A DNA stretch of 64,000 nucleotides, taken from contig OZ245043.1 of the NCBI GenBank assembly GCA_965224285.1, forward strand, positions 2,480,001 to 2,544,000, given 5' to 3'. Positions 26,105-35,606 of the stretch are shown here, piece by piece (positions within the stretch are counted from its first letter, which is position 1; each line of letters starts with the position of its first letter). Under the pieces are notes generated by a model. The model saw only the letters and a program-made list of their open reading frames with translations, made no database searches and was not told where the DNA came from. Both the position numbers and the translations under genes were made by a program. The DNA comes from JAJCYK01 sp965224285 (GTDB lineage: Bacteria; Bacteroidota; Bacteroidia; Cytophagales; Cyclobacteriaceae).

Positions 26105-27016
26105 TTAGAGTTTCATCAACTCCCAAAGTCTAAAATGACTGGATTTATCCTTAAGTATTAGGAGCGGTATCTCAGGATGGAGATTTACCAAGGCTCTTAC
26201 CTCGCTGCCTAATAAAATCTTCGTAAACTTTGATCTACCGCTAGCAGCTATTAGCAACAAGTCTACCTGCCGACTTTCTGCTTCAGATTTAATATGTTCT
26301 GCGGCATATGCTTTAGTCTGTTCAGTAAACACAGATATTAGGGGCAGCTTATAAGTATTTACCTTCTCGCAGAACTTAGCACACTTTCTTTCAGCATCTG
26401 TTTTCACAGCATTCATTATCTCTGCTTCAGGGAAATTCTGATAGTAATAGGCATGGGGCATACTAAAAACATGGTGGACATAAACTTCTGCAGGTGGGTT
26501 TACTTCGTTGGCCAGATGTAACGCCTGATCCAAGGCGTTTCCTGAGGCCGAAGAAAAATCAGTAGGAACCCATATTTTGCTTATTGACGAGTGTACACGT
26601 TGCGGTACTAACAGAACAGAGCAAAATGAGCTGTGTATGAATTTGTTGATCTTCAAACATCGACCCAGATGAGGCAGCTTGTGGCCGGCAATTACTAAAT
26701 CAGTATTTTTCAGATAAGTCTCTGTCCACAGTTCCTGGTTAACAGCCCCATCCAGGATCTCAAAACTTAACCCAGGTTGGTCCCCAAATATTTTACCTAC
26801 CGCAGACTCCATTCTTGCTACTAATTCCTCATACCCCGGGATGGGCAAAGATTGTGAAAGATGATCATGGACTGAGTCCGGGATTTTTTCGGTCACATGG
26901 ACGAATTCAATTTCACGAGGTCTAAAGATACGGGAAAGGAAATGGGTATAGCTGATCACGGAGTGGTCGATTTCTGAAAAATCCAATCCCACTAACCAAT
27001 TTTTAAACTTCTCCAT
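26105..27016 (-). CDS. tandem universal stress protein (UspA family)
   Basis: This 303-aa protein from the ATG at 27016 has two Usp domains. An in-frame TTG two codons earlier is less likely. Domain 1 begins WLVGLDFSEIDHSV and has diverged, with no clear ATP loop. Domain 2 begins KIWVPTDFSSASGNALDQAL (near residue 150) and ends LLLIAASGRSKFTKILLGSEV, a partial G-2X-G-9X-G(S) ATP loop whose first Gly is replaced. Such proteins respond to stress and bind ATP or metabolites. It is cytoplasmic. The gene lies upstream of, and on the same strand as, the ABC operon, separated by 137 AT-rich bp. Confidence 0.88.
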   Translation of the reverse strand: MEKFKNWLVGLDFSEIDHSVISYTHFLSRIFRPREIEFVHVTEKIPDSVHDHLSQSLPIPGYEELVARMESAVGKIFGDQPGLSFEILDGAVNQELWTETYLKNTDLVIAGHKLPHLGRCLKINKFIHSSFCSVLLVPQRVHSSISKIWVPTDFSSASGNALDQALHLANEVNPPAEVYVHHVFSMPHAYYYQNFPEAEIMNAVKTDAERKCAKFCEKVNTYKLPLISVFTEQTKAYAAEHIKSEAESRQVDLLLIAASGRSKFTKILLGSEVRALVNLHPEIPLLILKDKSSHFRLWELMKL

Positions 27017-27249
27017 GTTCAAATATCCGGGCTCATTTCAACTGGGTTTGCAATGAAATTTAGGGGTAGACAAGCGGGAAATTAGTGACCAGGATCAATT
27101 TTTTAAATGATTTCCCTCATTGATGTGGTTGTCGAGGATCATCATCTTTCCAAACATTATTTAAAACTGAAAATCCATTTGATTTACTAACAACAAACCA
27201 ACCTAGGTGATCATACCCCAGTATTGATCCCTGGTTTAATATTCACCGA

Positions 27250-28287
27250 ATGGCCCTAAAGGATCCATCGTTCAAAATCCTCAACATACTTCAAATTACG
27301 GTATTTGGGTTGATCCTGCTCTATCTAGGGAAAAAGTTACTGATCCCCTTGAGTTTCGCTCTGCTTGTAAGTCTTATTCTTTATCCGATGTGTCACTGGC
27401 TGGAAGAAAAAGGCTGGCCCAAAATAGGTTCAATAGCCATTAGCCTCACATTATTTGCTTTCATTATTAGCGGCCTGGTGGTGTTACTGATTTTTCAGTT
27501 CTCACAATTTCTCTCAAAATGGCCCCAAATGAGTCCTAAGCTTGAGGCATTAATAAAGACCATAATGAGCGACATAAGTTCCACCCTGGGGATGTCAGGG
27601 GCAGAGCAACAGGATTGGGTAAACTCACTATTGGCCAGTGGATTGGAATATATGGTAAACTGGCTACCCAAAAGCTTGTATACCACTTCCATCAATTTGA
27701 TCCTGCTACTACTGGTGCCCTTTTATGCCATATTAATCCTTTATTACCGCAGTAATTTGATTGAGTTCCTGCACCGGATCACCCAACAATGGTCAGTCAG
27801 CAATCTGGAACTCATCCTTCGCAACAGTATCCATACCTATTTTAAGTTTATTCGAGGTATGGTATTCGTTTATCTTATTGTCGGTATACTAAACAGTCTG
27901 GGCTTGGCCTTGCTGGGGATTCCCAACGCGATTTTATTCGGATTTATAGCCTCTATCCTGACCTTTATTCCTTACGTCGGGATCACCATCGGCGCCTTAT
28001 TGCCGATGACGGTAGCATGGCTTACCTATGAATCGGTGCTATTCCCATTAGGGGTAGTCGGCGTATTTACCTTGGTCCAGATCCTGGAGGCCAATGTTAT
28101 ATTCCCCTTAGTACTCAGCCGCCACCTTAAAATCAATGCCCTGGCGGCTATAGTGGTGATCGTTGCCGGCGGCATTATTTGGGGTGTATCGGGAATGATA
28201 CTGTTCCTGCCCATGGTGGCTATACTGCGATTAATATTGGTCATGACCGATGAAAATCATCCGGTGGCAATTCTCCTGCGACCTTAA
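27250..28287 (+). CDS. AI-2E family (PerM-like) transporter
   Basis: This 345-aa polytopic protein matches the AI-2E/PerM family. Two N-terminal TMs (about residues 10-80) are followed by a periplasmic loop with amphipathic helices (about 85-145), then a hydrophobic core with GMVFVYLIVGILNSLGLALLG, ILTFIPYVGITIGALLP and VTLVQI/FPLVLSRHLKINALAA-type segments. Family members have been linked to autoinducer-2 export or Na+(Li+)/H+ antiport, and the sequence cannot decide between them. It is divergent from the stress gene across about 230 bp. Confidence 0.88.
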   Translation: MALKDPSFKILNILQITVFGLILLYLGKKLLIPLSFALLVSLILYPMCHWLEEKGWPKIGSIAISLTLFAFIISGLVVLLIFQFSQFLSKWPQMSPKLEALIKTIMSDISSTLGMSGAEQQDWVNSLLASGLEYMVNWLPKSLYTTSINLILLLLVPFYAILILYYRSNLIEFLHRITQQWSVSNLELILRNSIHTYFKFIRGMVFVYLIVGILNSLGLALLGIPNAILFGFIASILTFIPYVGITIGALLPMTVAWLTYESVLFPLGVVGVFTLVQILEANVIFPLVLSRHLKINALAAIVVIVAGGIIWGVSGMILFLPMVAILRLILVMTDENHPVAILLRP

Positions 28288-28411
28288 GTAAAGGTGGTTG
28301 ACATATGTACTTATTTCCTTAAATCGATCAGCCTGACCAAGCAGGTAATGGTTTTTTTCGCCTTAAATTCTAGCTATCTTATAGGGTTAACCATGACCAA
28401 ACTCTTTTGCC

Positions 28412-30565
28412 ATGTCAGTAGCCTTCCAACCTGTACCAATAGGTTCGATTATATTTGTTTTCCTTAGCAGCATTGCCTGCGATACCACTACCACGGAGGA
28501 TGCTGGCGCCGGTTCGGATTGGGTCCACTACCTGGGTCATCCAACCAGCAATCAATATTCCATCCTGGATCAAATTAACCAGGATAATGTGCATCAACTG
28601 GAAATAGCCTGGACTTACGACACGGGTGACAGCGCTATGTACCAAACCAATAATCTGGCAGTTGATGGTGTGGTCTATACAGCCAGCCCCGAAAGCAAAG
28701 TAATGGCTTTGAACGGCGCCACCGGGGATCTGATATGGACTTTTGATCCGGACCAGGAAATTGATTCGTTAACCGACAGGGATCAAAGGGGGTTGATGTT
28801 TTGGGAAGACGGAGAAAGTGATAGACGAATCCTGACTATGAAAGGTAATCGGCTTTTTGCCCTGGATGCAGCAACCGGTAAACCTATACCCTCTTTCGGG
28901 GAGGAAGGAAATATCCACCTGGGAGAAAACATGGACGTGGAAGGCAGCCCCAACGTCAACCTCAATACCCCCGGACAACTGTTTAATGACATGTTTATCA
29001 TTGGGTCCAATGTTAATGAAGATGTGCCTGGAGCAGTACGCGCATTCGACGTAAGGACTGGTGAACGCAAATGGATCTTCCACACCCTGCCCAGACCTGG
29101 AGAGTACGGCTCGGAGACCTGGCCGGAAGGATATCTGGAACATACCGGAGGGGCTTCTGATTGGTCAGGTCTTTCCCTGGATGCAGAAAGGGGCATTGTC
29201 TATCTATCTACTGAAACAGCAGGCCCCGACTTCTATGGTGGACAACGATACGGTGAAAATCTTTTTGCCAATTCCATAGTGGCGCTGGATGCCAATACCG
29301 GTGAGCGATTATGGCATTATCAATTGGTACATCACGACTTATGGGACCTGGATAACCCCGCACCCCCCACCCTGCTCACGGTGGTTCACCAGGGCGAAAA
29401 GCGCGACATTGTGGCTCAAGGCACCAAAATGGGGTTATTGTTTGTATTTGACCGGGTTACTGGAGAGCCACTTTGGCCAATTGAAGAACGAGAAACTCCC
29501 AGATCGAGAATTGATGAGATCAAGACCTGGCCTACCCAGCCATTCCCCACCAAGCCGCCTCCTCTGATCAGGCAAAAATATACCGAGGACGACATCTCCA
29601 ATATTTCCCCACGGGCTCAGCAATTGGGAGAGGAGATCCTTTCTCGTTCTGGAAATTACGGCGCCTATCCCCCACCCAGCCTGGAGCAGATAATCATGTT
29701 TCCAGGTTACGATGGCGGTATGGAATGGGGAGGGTCGGCTGCTGATCCGGATGGGATCCTGTATGTAAATGTCAACGAGATCCCCTGGTTTTACCAGCTG
29801 GTTCCCACCACCAACCCTGATGGGCAACCGCTCTCTCCAGGTGAACGATATTACAGAGCCAACTGTGCCAGTTGCCACGGTATTGACCGAACCGGAAGCT
29901 CCGAGGGAGCATTCCCATCGTTGCTGAATATTGCAGATCGCCTTACCGAAGACGCAGTAAGCCAATTCATAGTCAAAGGCAGCGGCCGCATGCCGGCTTT
30001 CGATATATTACCCGAGGAGCGGAGGAAAGCTATTATCAATTTTCTATTTGACAGGGAAAAAACAAAGCCCATGCCTTCCTCCCAAAATTCAAACGCCCAA
30101 GACCCTCACCAGCAAAGGGAAGATGGTCCTCAGGTCCCTCCCTATGTTTTCAGAGGTTTTGAAAGATGGTATGATGAAGAAGGCTATCCCGCCATAAAGC
30201 CACCTTGGGGCACCTTGAACGCGGTTGACCTTAATACAGGAACTATCAAATGGAAAGTGCCCCTGGGGGAATTTGAAGAGCTGACTGCTCGTGGTATACC
30301 CATTACCGGCACCGAGAATTATGGAGGTCCGGTGGTGACCGCCAGTGGTTTGATCTTTATTGGAGCCACCATGGACCGGAAATTCCGTGCCTTCAATAAG
30401 GAAACCGGAGAATTGCTCTGGGAAGCTGAATTACCCCTGGATGGTAATGCCACTCCCAGTACTTATCTGGCCAATGGCAGGCAATATGTAATAATTTCTT
30501 GCGGTGGTGCTAAAATGAATCCACCCTATGGGGGAACTTTGGTGGCATTTTCACTGCCGGAGTAG
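28412..30565 (+). CDS. PQQ-dependent dehydrogenase with inserted cytochrome c domain
   Basis: This 717-aa lipoprotein has a signal ending in SSIAC (Cys23). An eight-bladed quinoprotein propeller follows, with HQLEIAWTYDTGD near residue 61, ATGKPIPSFGEEG, VRAFDVRTGERKW and ALDANTGERLWHYQ. At residues 485-489 a CASCH heme motif within a domain of about 80 residues (to IVKGSGRMPAF and the helix after it) interrupts the propeller, which resumes with VDLNTGTIKWKVPLG. The layout is that of Bacteroidota PQQ-dependent glucose/alcohol-type dehydrogenases that pass electrons to an internal heme. It acts in the periplasm and needs imported or made PQQ; no pqq biosynthesis gene is in the window. Confidence 0.9.
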   Translation: MSVAFQPVPIGSIIFVFLSSIACDTTTTEDAGAGSDWVHYLGHPTSNQYSILDQINQDNVHQLEIAWTYDTGDSAMYQTNNLAVDGVVYTASPESKVMALNGATGDLIWTFDPDQEIDSLTDRDQRGLMFWEDGESDRRILTMKGNRLFALDAATGKPIPSFGEEGNIHLGENMDVEGSPNVNLNTPGQLFNDMFIIGSNVNEDVPGAVRAFDVRTGERKWIFHTLPRPGEYGSETWPEGYLEHTGGASDWSGLSLDAERGIVYLSTETAGPDFYGGQRYGENLFANSIVALDANTGERLWHYQLVHHDLWDLDNPAPPTLLTVVHQGEKRDIVAQGTKMGLLFVFDRVTGEPLWPIEERETPRSRIDEIKTWPTQPFPTKPPPLIRQKYTEDDISNISPRAQQLGEEILSRSGNYGAYPPPSLEQIIMFPGYDGGMEWGGSAADPDGILYVNVNEIPWFYQLVPTTNPDGQPLSPGERYYRANCASCHGIDRTGSSEGAFPSLLNIADRLTEDAVSQFIVKGSGRMPAFDILPEERRKAIINFLFDREKTKPMPSSQNSNAQDPHQQREDGPQVPPYVFRGFERWYDEEGYPAIKPPWGTLNAVDLNTGTIKWKVPLGEFEELTARGIPITGTENYGGPVVTASGLIFIGATMDRKFRAFNKETGELLWEAELPLDGNATPSTYLANGRQYVIISCGGAKMNPPYGGTLVAFSLPE

Positions 30566-30683
30566 AAAAATGCGATTACAGGAACAGGTTGCCGTAAAAT
30601 AATATTGCACTTTTATCCCCTTCAAGCTGTTCTATTTGGGTGGGAGCTTAGCTTTAAGTTTAGGATTTAAGATCCGAGGTGCT

Positions 30684-31128
30684 ATGAGGAAATTGAAGTT
30701 ATGCTTACTCTTTTCTATTCTGTACCCACTTCAATCAATTAAACCCGCTGGATATTGATCGCATTGAAATTTTAGAATCAATCGATGTTACCAACGTGTA
30801 CGGATTTCTGGGAGCGTATGGGGTAATCGCTATTTATACATAAACCGGATCTTTTACCTATAAGTCCTCAGAGCGCACTTATAGGCTTCCCGGTTTCCAT
30901 CAACCTCGTGTATTCTATCGGCCGAACTATTCCGTAGACCAGCATCCTGCTGGCTCAGATCAACGATCCACCATAGACTGGAGGCCCTTTACTCGAACAG
31001 ACAGCCTGGGAAAGGCCAGCTTTTCCTTCTACAATTCAGACCGAGCTTGCCAGCTAAACGTAGTTGTGGAGGGCATCACCGACCAGGGTATACCAATTTA
31101 CCTACATACCGTGATCGATGGTAAATAG
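30684..31128 (+). pseudogene. remnant of a TonB-plug-containing protein
   Basis: An ATG at 30684 gives a good signal peptide (MRKLKLCLLFSILYPLQS) that soon hits TGA. In another frame, from about 30742, the sequence reads NPLDIDRIEILESIDV and then GAYGVIAIYT, the end of a TonB plug domain. A TAA stop (30841-30843) follows, and the same frame continues in a C-terminal region (LPGFHQPRVFYRPNYS, then STIDWRPFTRTDSLGKASF and VVVEGITDQGIP) to TAG at 31126-31128. This tail is typical of large Bacteroidota proteins that carry a plug domain near the C-terminus. The main body is deleted, the reading frame is shifted after the signal and one nonsense codon is present. Confidence 0.75.
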
Positions 31129-31316
31129 GAATCTTACGCACCCAAATCTCATAACTTTTACCTATTAACTTGCAAACTCTTGACGCTTCAAATCCGTTAT
31201 GTAAATTACTTCTGTGGGGATAAACCACGATTTATTTTGATAATTTACCGGTAATAAGTGATATTGGTACCGTTTCTGGGCCAACTTTAAGTTTCCAGAT
31301 TCGTAGTTTAAGTTAA

Positions 31317-31718
31317 ATGCAGCTCTTAAGACAGATATTCGCCACCTTTCTGGCATTGCTAATAGTAGTGTCCAGCACCGGTTTTACCCTGCATAAACAC
31401 TATTGCCTGGGCGAACTTAAAAGCATGTCCCTCAACCAGGAGACTAATACCTGCATGTCGGATATGGAAGCTGAAGGTGAAAGCTGCCCCTTGGAGTGCT
31501 GCGAAAGAACAGTGGAAGAGTTAAAGTTGGAAGAAATTCAGCGCGTTACCTTTGAGCAAGAGCTAACCCCTCCACTGAAACTGGTCAGTTTGGTATTGTA
31601 TGTAGCATTACCTTCGACTTTGCTGCAAGAACCGTATTTAAAGCAATTTTACCGAAACTATCATCCTCCCCTGATTGATGAGGACATCCCGGTCCGCATT
31701 CAATCCTTTCTCATTTAA
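31317..31718 (+). CDS. HYC_CC_PP-type small exported protein
   Basis: This 133-aa protein has an N-terminal hydrophobic signal (about residues 5-22). It then has HKHYCLG (HYC), CPLECC near residue 58 (CC) and HPPLIDEDIPVRIQSFL at the end (PP), the three landmarks of the Bacteroidota family NCBI calls HYC_CC_PP. The conserved Cys/His suggest metal binding, and the gene heads the copper/silver efflux operon. The exact role is not known to me. Confidence 0.8.
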   Translation: MQLLRQIFATFLALLIVVSSTGFTLHKHYCLGELKSMSLNQETNTCMSDMEAEGESCPLECCERTVEELKLEEIQRVTFEQELTPPLKLVSLVLYVALPSTLLQEPYLKQFYRNYHPPLIDEDIPVRIQSFLI

Positions 31719-31797
31719 AACATCTCCGATAGTCAATTTTGAGGCCTGGATCGCTATCTGAGCCTTAGTAATTATTTCATCATCATACTATCATGAG

Positions 31798-34700
31798 ATG
31801 CTTAAGTCAATTATTAAATTCTTTCTGGAAAAGAAACTGATCACTGCGCTGGTCACTTTAGGGCTGGTTTTATGGGGAATAAGCACGGCACCATTCAATT
31901 GGAAAACTAGCTTATTACCCAGAGATCCGGTAGCGGTGGACGCTATACCTGACCTGGGAGATAACCAACAAATAGTTTTTGCAGAGTGGCCTGGACATTC
32001 TCCACAGGATGTCGAAGATCAGATCACCTATCCGCTTACCTCCTATCTGCTGGGGTTACCGGGAGTAAAGAGTGTTAGAAGTAGCTCTATGTTCGGAGTA
32101 TCTAGTATCTACCTTATTTTTCAGGAGAGTGTAGAATTCTACTGGAGCCGGTCGCGCATTCTTGAGAGGCTCAACTCCCTCCCAGCCGGCACCCTGCCAC
32201 CTGAAGTACAACCAGCATTAGGCCCTGACGCCACTGCACTGGGGCAGATTTTTTGGTACACCCTTGAAGGCAGGGACCCCCAGGGAAACCCTTCAGGCGG
32301 CTGGGATCCCCAGGAATTACGGAGCGTACAGGACTTTTACCTGAAATATGGATTATCTGCTACAGAAGGAGTGGCGGAAGTGGCATCAATTGGTGGATTT
32401 GTGAAGGAGTATCAGGTCGAAATTGACCCGGTAGCCATGCAGAGCTATCAAGTGAATGTGGCCGATATTATTCGTGCTGTTAAAAAAAGTAACCTCGATG
32501 TTGGGGCTCGCACCATTGAATTTAACCAGGCTGAATATTTGGTGCGGAGTCTGGGGTATATTAAGGATATCGCAGATCTTGAAGAAGCTGTGATATTGGC
32601 TCGGGATAATGTTCCGGTGCGCATAAAGGATGTAGCCCGGGTGCAAATGGGTCCTGCAAGTCGCAGAGGTGGGTTGGACAAGGAAGGCATTGAGGCCGTA
32701 GGGGCAGTGGTGGTAGCCCGTTATGGGGCTAATCCCCTGCAGGTAATTCAAAATCTAAAAGATAAAATTGAGGAACTCTCAAAAGGTTTACCGGTAAAAA
32801 CCCTGGCTGACGGCACAGAGTCCAAAGTGACTGTAGTTCCTTTTTACGATCGCTCCCTACTGATTAATGAAACCCTCGGTACCCTGGAACACGCTCTTAG
32901 TCTGGAAATCCTGATCAGCATTTTAGTGGTGTTGATCCTGATCCTTAATATTCGGGCTTCGTTGCTTATATCCAGTCTGCTGCCCATAGGTGTTCTCATG
33001 ACTTTTATTGTGATGCGGTATTTCAATGTAGCCGCTAATATCGTAGCGTTATCGGGGATTGCTATCGCTATTGGGGTAATGGTGGATGTGGCAGTGGTGA
33101 TCACGGAAAATATTGTACGAACCCTGCAGGTACCTGATAACAGGAATTTACCCAAGATTGAAAAGAGACAATTGGTCCTTCGCTCTACCATGGAAGTGGC
33201 GCCAGCGGTGGTGACTGCTCTGGCCACTACCGTGATCAGTTTCTTACCCGTATTTGCCCTGCAGGGGCAAGAAGGTAAGTTATTTACTCCATTGGCCCTA
33301 ACCAAGACTTTTGCCTTAATAGCGGCATTGTTTATTGGTTTGGTGATCATACCGGCCCTGGCGCATAGTTTATTTACTCCTAGTCCTTTTTTCCAGCGCC
33401 TCAAAAAACCTGGAACTTATGCAATGTTGGCAGCGGGCTTTTTGCTTTTGTTTATAATCCCCTGGGCCGGGTTGGCTTTGATCGCGGTTGGGCTTAATCT
33501 CATATTTCAGGATCGTTATCCGGAGCGATTTAAGCGTTGGGTGCCATTCATAACCCTGGGGATTGCTGTGTTGACGGTATTGTACCTGTTAAGCGCCACC
33601 TGGCTACCCGTGGGAGCTGGCCATTCCGGTTTAATAAACTTTTTATTCGCATTGCTTATCGTGGCCACCATATTGGGAACTCTATTCCTGATAATTCCTT
33701 ACTATGAAATCATCTTGCGTTATTGTCTGACACATCGCAACATATTTTTATGGATGCCGCTGTTGTTGATACTCTGGGCCCTCCTGACCTGGCAGGGTTT
33801 CGATAAATTATTTAATCCATTGGCCCAAACCGCTAAGTTTATAAACGTGGAACTTAAAGGTACCTCCTGGTGGCGGTCTATGGATGGCGCTTTCCCTGGA
33901 TTAGGCAGTGAGTTTATGCCAACCCTGGATGAGGGATCCTATCTGTTGATGCCATCCAATATGCCTCACTCCGGAGTGCAGGAAAACCTTAATACTATTC
34001 AACTCCTGGATAGGAGAATTTCCGCGATTCCGGAAATTGACCTGGCCATCGGTAAATGGGGCCGGGCAGCCACAGCGCTGGATCCGGCACCTGTTTCCAT
34101 GTTTGAAAACATTGTGAATTATAAATCCGAATACCTGCTGGACTCATCGGGGCAGCCTATGCGTTTCAAAGTAAATAAACAGGGGGAGTTTTTGCTGGCA
34201 GACGGTGAGACTTACCGCAGAGAAGACAATACTTTAAAAGCCTTCAATGTATCTCGTTTAGTGCCAGATGACCGGGGTAACTATTTTCGGCAATGGCGTG
34301 AACACATCACTTCCAAGGAGGATATCTGGGATGAGATTGTCAAACAAGCTAACGTGCCCGGTATGACTTCCGCTCCCAAACTACAACCCATAGCAACCAG
34401 ACTGATCATGCTTTCAACCGGAATGCGCGCACCAATGGGGTTAAAGATCTTTGGGCCGGACCTCAATACACTGGAGGCTACAGGTTTGGAATTTGAATCT
34501 CTGCTCAAACAGGTCCCTGGAATCAAACCCAGCTCCGTATTTGCCGACAGGGTGGTGGGTAAACCTTATTTGGAAGTAAAACTTAACCGCAAAGCTATTG
34601 CCCGGTACGGGTCCAGTGTCGAGGACATTCAGGGTTACCTGGGGGCAATTGTGGGCGGTGCACATCAGACTACCACTGTGGAGGGCAGGGAACGCTATGC

Positions 34701-35601
34701 CGTGAGAGTAAGGTACGCCCGGGAATATCGCGACAATCCCGATGATCTTAAAAACATCCTTATACCCACAGGTAACGGCTCCCAGGTTCCTCTCCATGAG
34801 CTAGCTGATATTGGTTATGAAAGGGGCCCTCAAAACATTAAAAGTGAAAACACTTTCCTGGTCAGTTATGTAATTTTCGATAAACTCGAGGGGTATGCTG
34901 AAGCCAATGTAATTGAAGGTGCCCGTGAATTTTTAGAATCAAAGATAGCCACCGGCGACCTCACCCTGCCTTCCGGAGTTAGCTATCAATTTGCGGGAAA
35001 TTATGAGAATCAATTACGAGCGGCTAAAAGGCTGGCAGTAGTAGTGCCCTTAAGTCTGGTTGCCATTCTGTTATTACTCTATTTTCTTTTTGGCCGGCTG
35101 TCTCTTACCCTCATGGTATTTACCGGCGTGTTCGTAGCCTTTGCCGGAGGATTTCTACTGATATGGCTATATGGTCAGGACTGGTTTATGAATATTGATT
35201 TCCTGGGCGAGAACCTGCGAAATTTGTTCAATATCAAGCCCATAAATTTAAGTGTAGCGGTGTGGGTAGGCTTTATAGCCTTATTTGGTATAGCTACCGA
35301 TAACGGCGTCTTAATGGCCACTTACCTGGAGCAATCAGTCAGGGAGCGGGCACCAAAAACTAAAGTAGCCGTGGAGGAAGCGGTAATAGAGGCTGGGCTA
35401 CTGAGGATTCGTCCGGCCATTATGACTACTGCCACCACCCTGATCGCCTTGTTACCTATATTCACTTCAACTGGAAAAGGCGCCGGAATAATGGCTCCCA
35501 TGGCGGTACCGATCTTTGGAGGGATGTTGACCCAGGTATTAACGGTATTCCTGGTACCGGTACTTTACGCCATGTGGCAAGAACGCAAATTAAAGAATTG
35601 A
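31798..35601 (+). CDS. cusA: heavy-metal RND efflux pump, CusA/CzcA type
   Basis: This 1267-aa metal RND pump is longer than E. coli CusA (1047 aa). It has the typical start SIIKFFLEKKLITAL, then DAIPDLGDNQQIVFAEWPG and the family sequence VMVDVAVVITENI with the relay Asp. FMPTLDEGSYLLMPSNMP and STGMRAPMGLKIFG carry several Met, which fits Cu(I)/Ag(I). Two insertions explain the length. About 110 residues with roughly four extra hydrophobic helices lie between TM6 and TM7 (about 530-640), and a hydrophilic stretch of about 40 residues in the second periplasmic loop follows FKVNKQGEFLLADGE. It pairs with the CusC- and CusB-like genes downstream. Confidence 0.92.
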   Translation: MLKSIIKFFLEKKLITALVTLGLVLWGISTAPFNWKTSLLPRDPVAVDAIPDLGDNQQIVFAEWPGHSPQDVEDQITYPLTSYLLGLPGVKSVRSSSMFGVSSIYLIFQESVEFYWSRSRILERLNSLPAGTLPPEVQPALGPDATALGQIFWYTLEGRDPQGNPSGGWDPQELRSVQDFYLKYGLSATEGVAEVASIGGFVKEYQVEIDPVAMQSYQVNVADIIRAVKKSNLDVGARTIEFNQAEYLVRSLGYIKDIADLEEAVILARDNVPVRIKDVARVQMGPASRRGGLDKEGIEAVGAVVVARYGANPLQVIQNLKDKIEELSKGLPVKTLADGTESKVTVVPFYDRSLLINETLGTLEHALSLEILISILVVLILILNIRASLLISSLLPIGVLMTFIVMRYFNVAANIVALSGIAIAIGVMVDVAVVITENIVRTLQVPDNRNLPKIEKRQLVLRSTMEVAPAVVTALATTVISFLPVFALQGQEGKLFTPLALTKTFALIAALFIGLVIIPALAHSLFTPSPFFQRLKKPGTYAMLAAGFLLLFIIPWAGLALIAVGLNLIFQDRYPERFKRWVPFITLGIAVLTVLYLLSATWLPVGAGHSGLINFLFALLIVATILGTLFLIIPYYEIILRYCLTHRNIFLWMPLLLILWALLTWQGFDKLFNPLAQTAKFINVELKGTSWWRSMDGAFPGLGSEFMPTLDEGSYLLMPSNMPHSGVQENLNTIQLLDRRISAIPEIDLAIGKWGRAATALDPAPVSMFENIVNYKSEYLLDSSGQPMRFKVNKQGEFLLADGETYRREDNTLKAFNVSRLVPDDRGNYFRQWREHITSKEDIWDEIVKQANVPGMTSAPKLQPIATRLIMLSTGMRAPMGLKIFGPDLNTLEATGLEFESLLKQVPGIKPSSVFADRVVGKPYLEVKLNRKAIARYGSSVEDIQGYLGAIVGGAHQTTTVEGRERYAVRVRYAREYRDNPDDLKNILIPTGNGSQVPLHELADIGYERGPQNIKSENTFLVSYVIFDKLEGYAEANVIEGAREFLESKIATGDLTLPSGVSYQFAGNYENQLRAAKRLAVVVPLSLVAILLLLYFLFGRLSLTLMVFTGVFVAFAGGFLLIWLYGQDWFMNIDFLGENLRNLFNIKPINLSVAVWVGFIALFGIATDNGVLMATYLEQSVRERAPKTKVAVEEAVIEAGLLRIRPAIMTTATTLIALLPIFTSTGKGAGIMAPMAVPIFGGMLTQVLTVFLVPVLYAMWQERKLKN

Positions 35602-35606
35602 AATAC

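Noticed and set aside
28857..29567. Several ORFs on both strands inside the quinoprotein gene
   Set aside because: They are frames within a clear 717-aa coding region and show no independent protein features.
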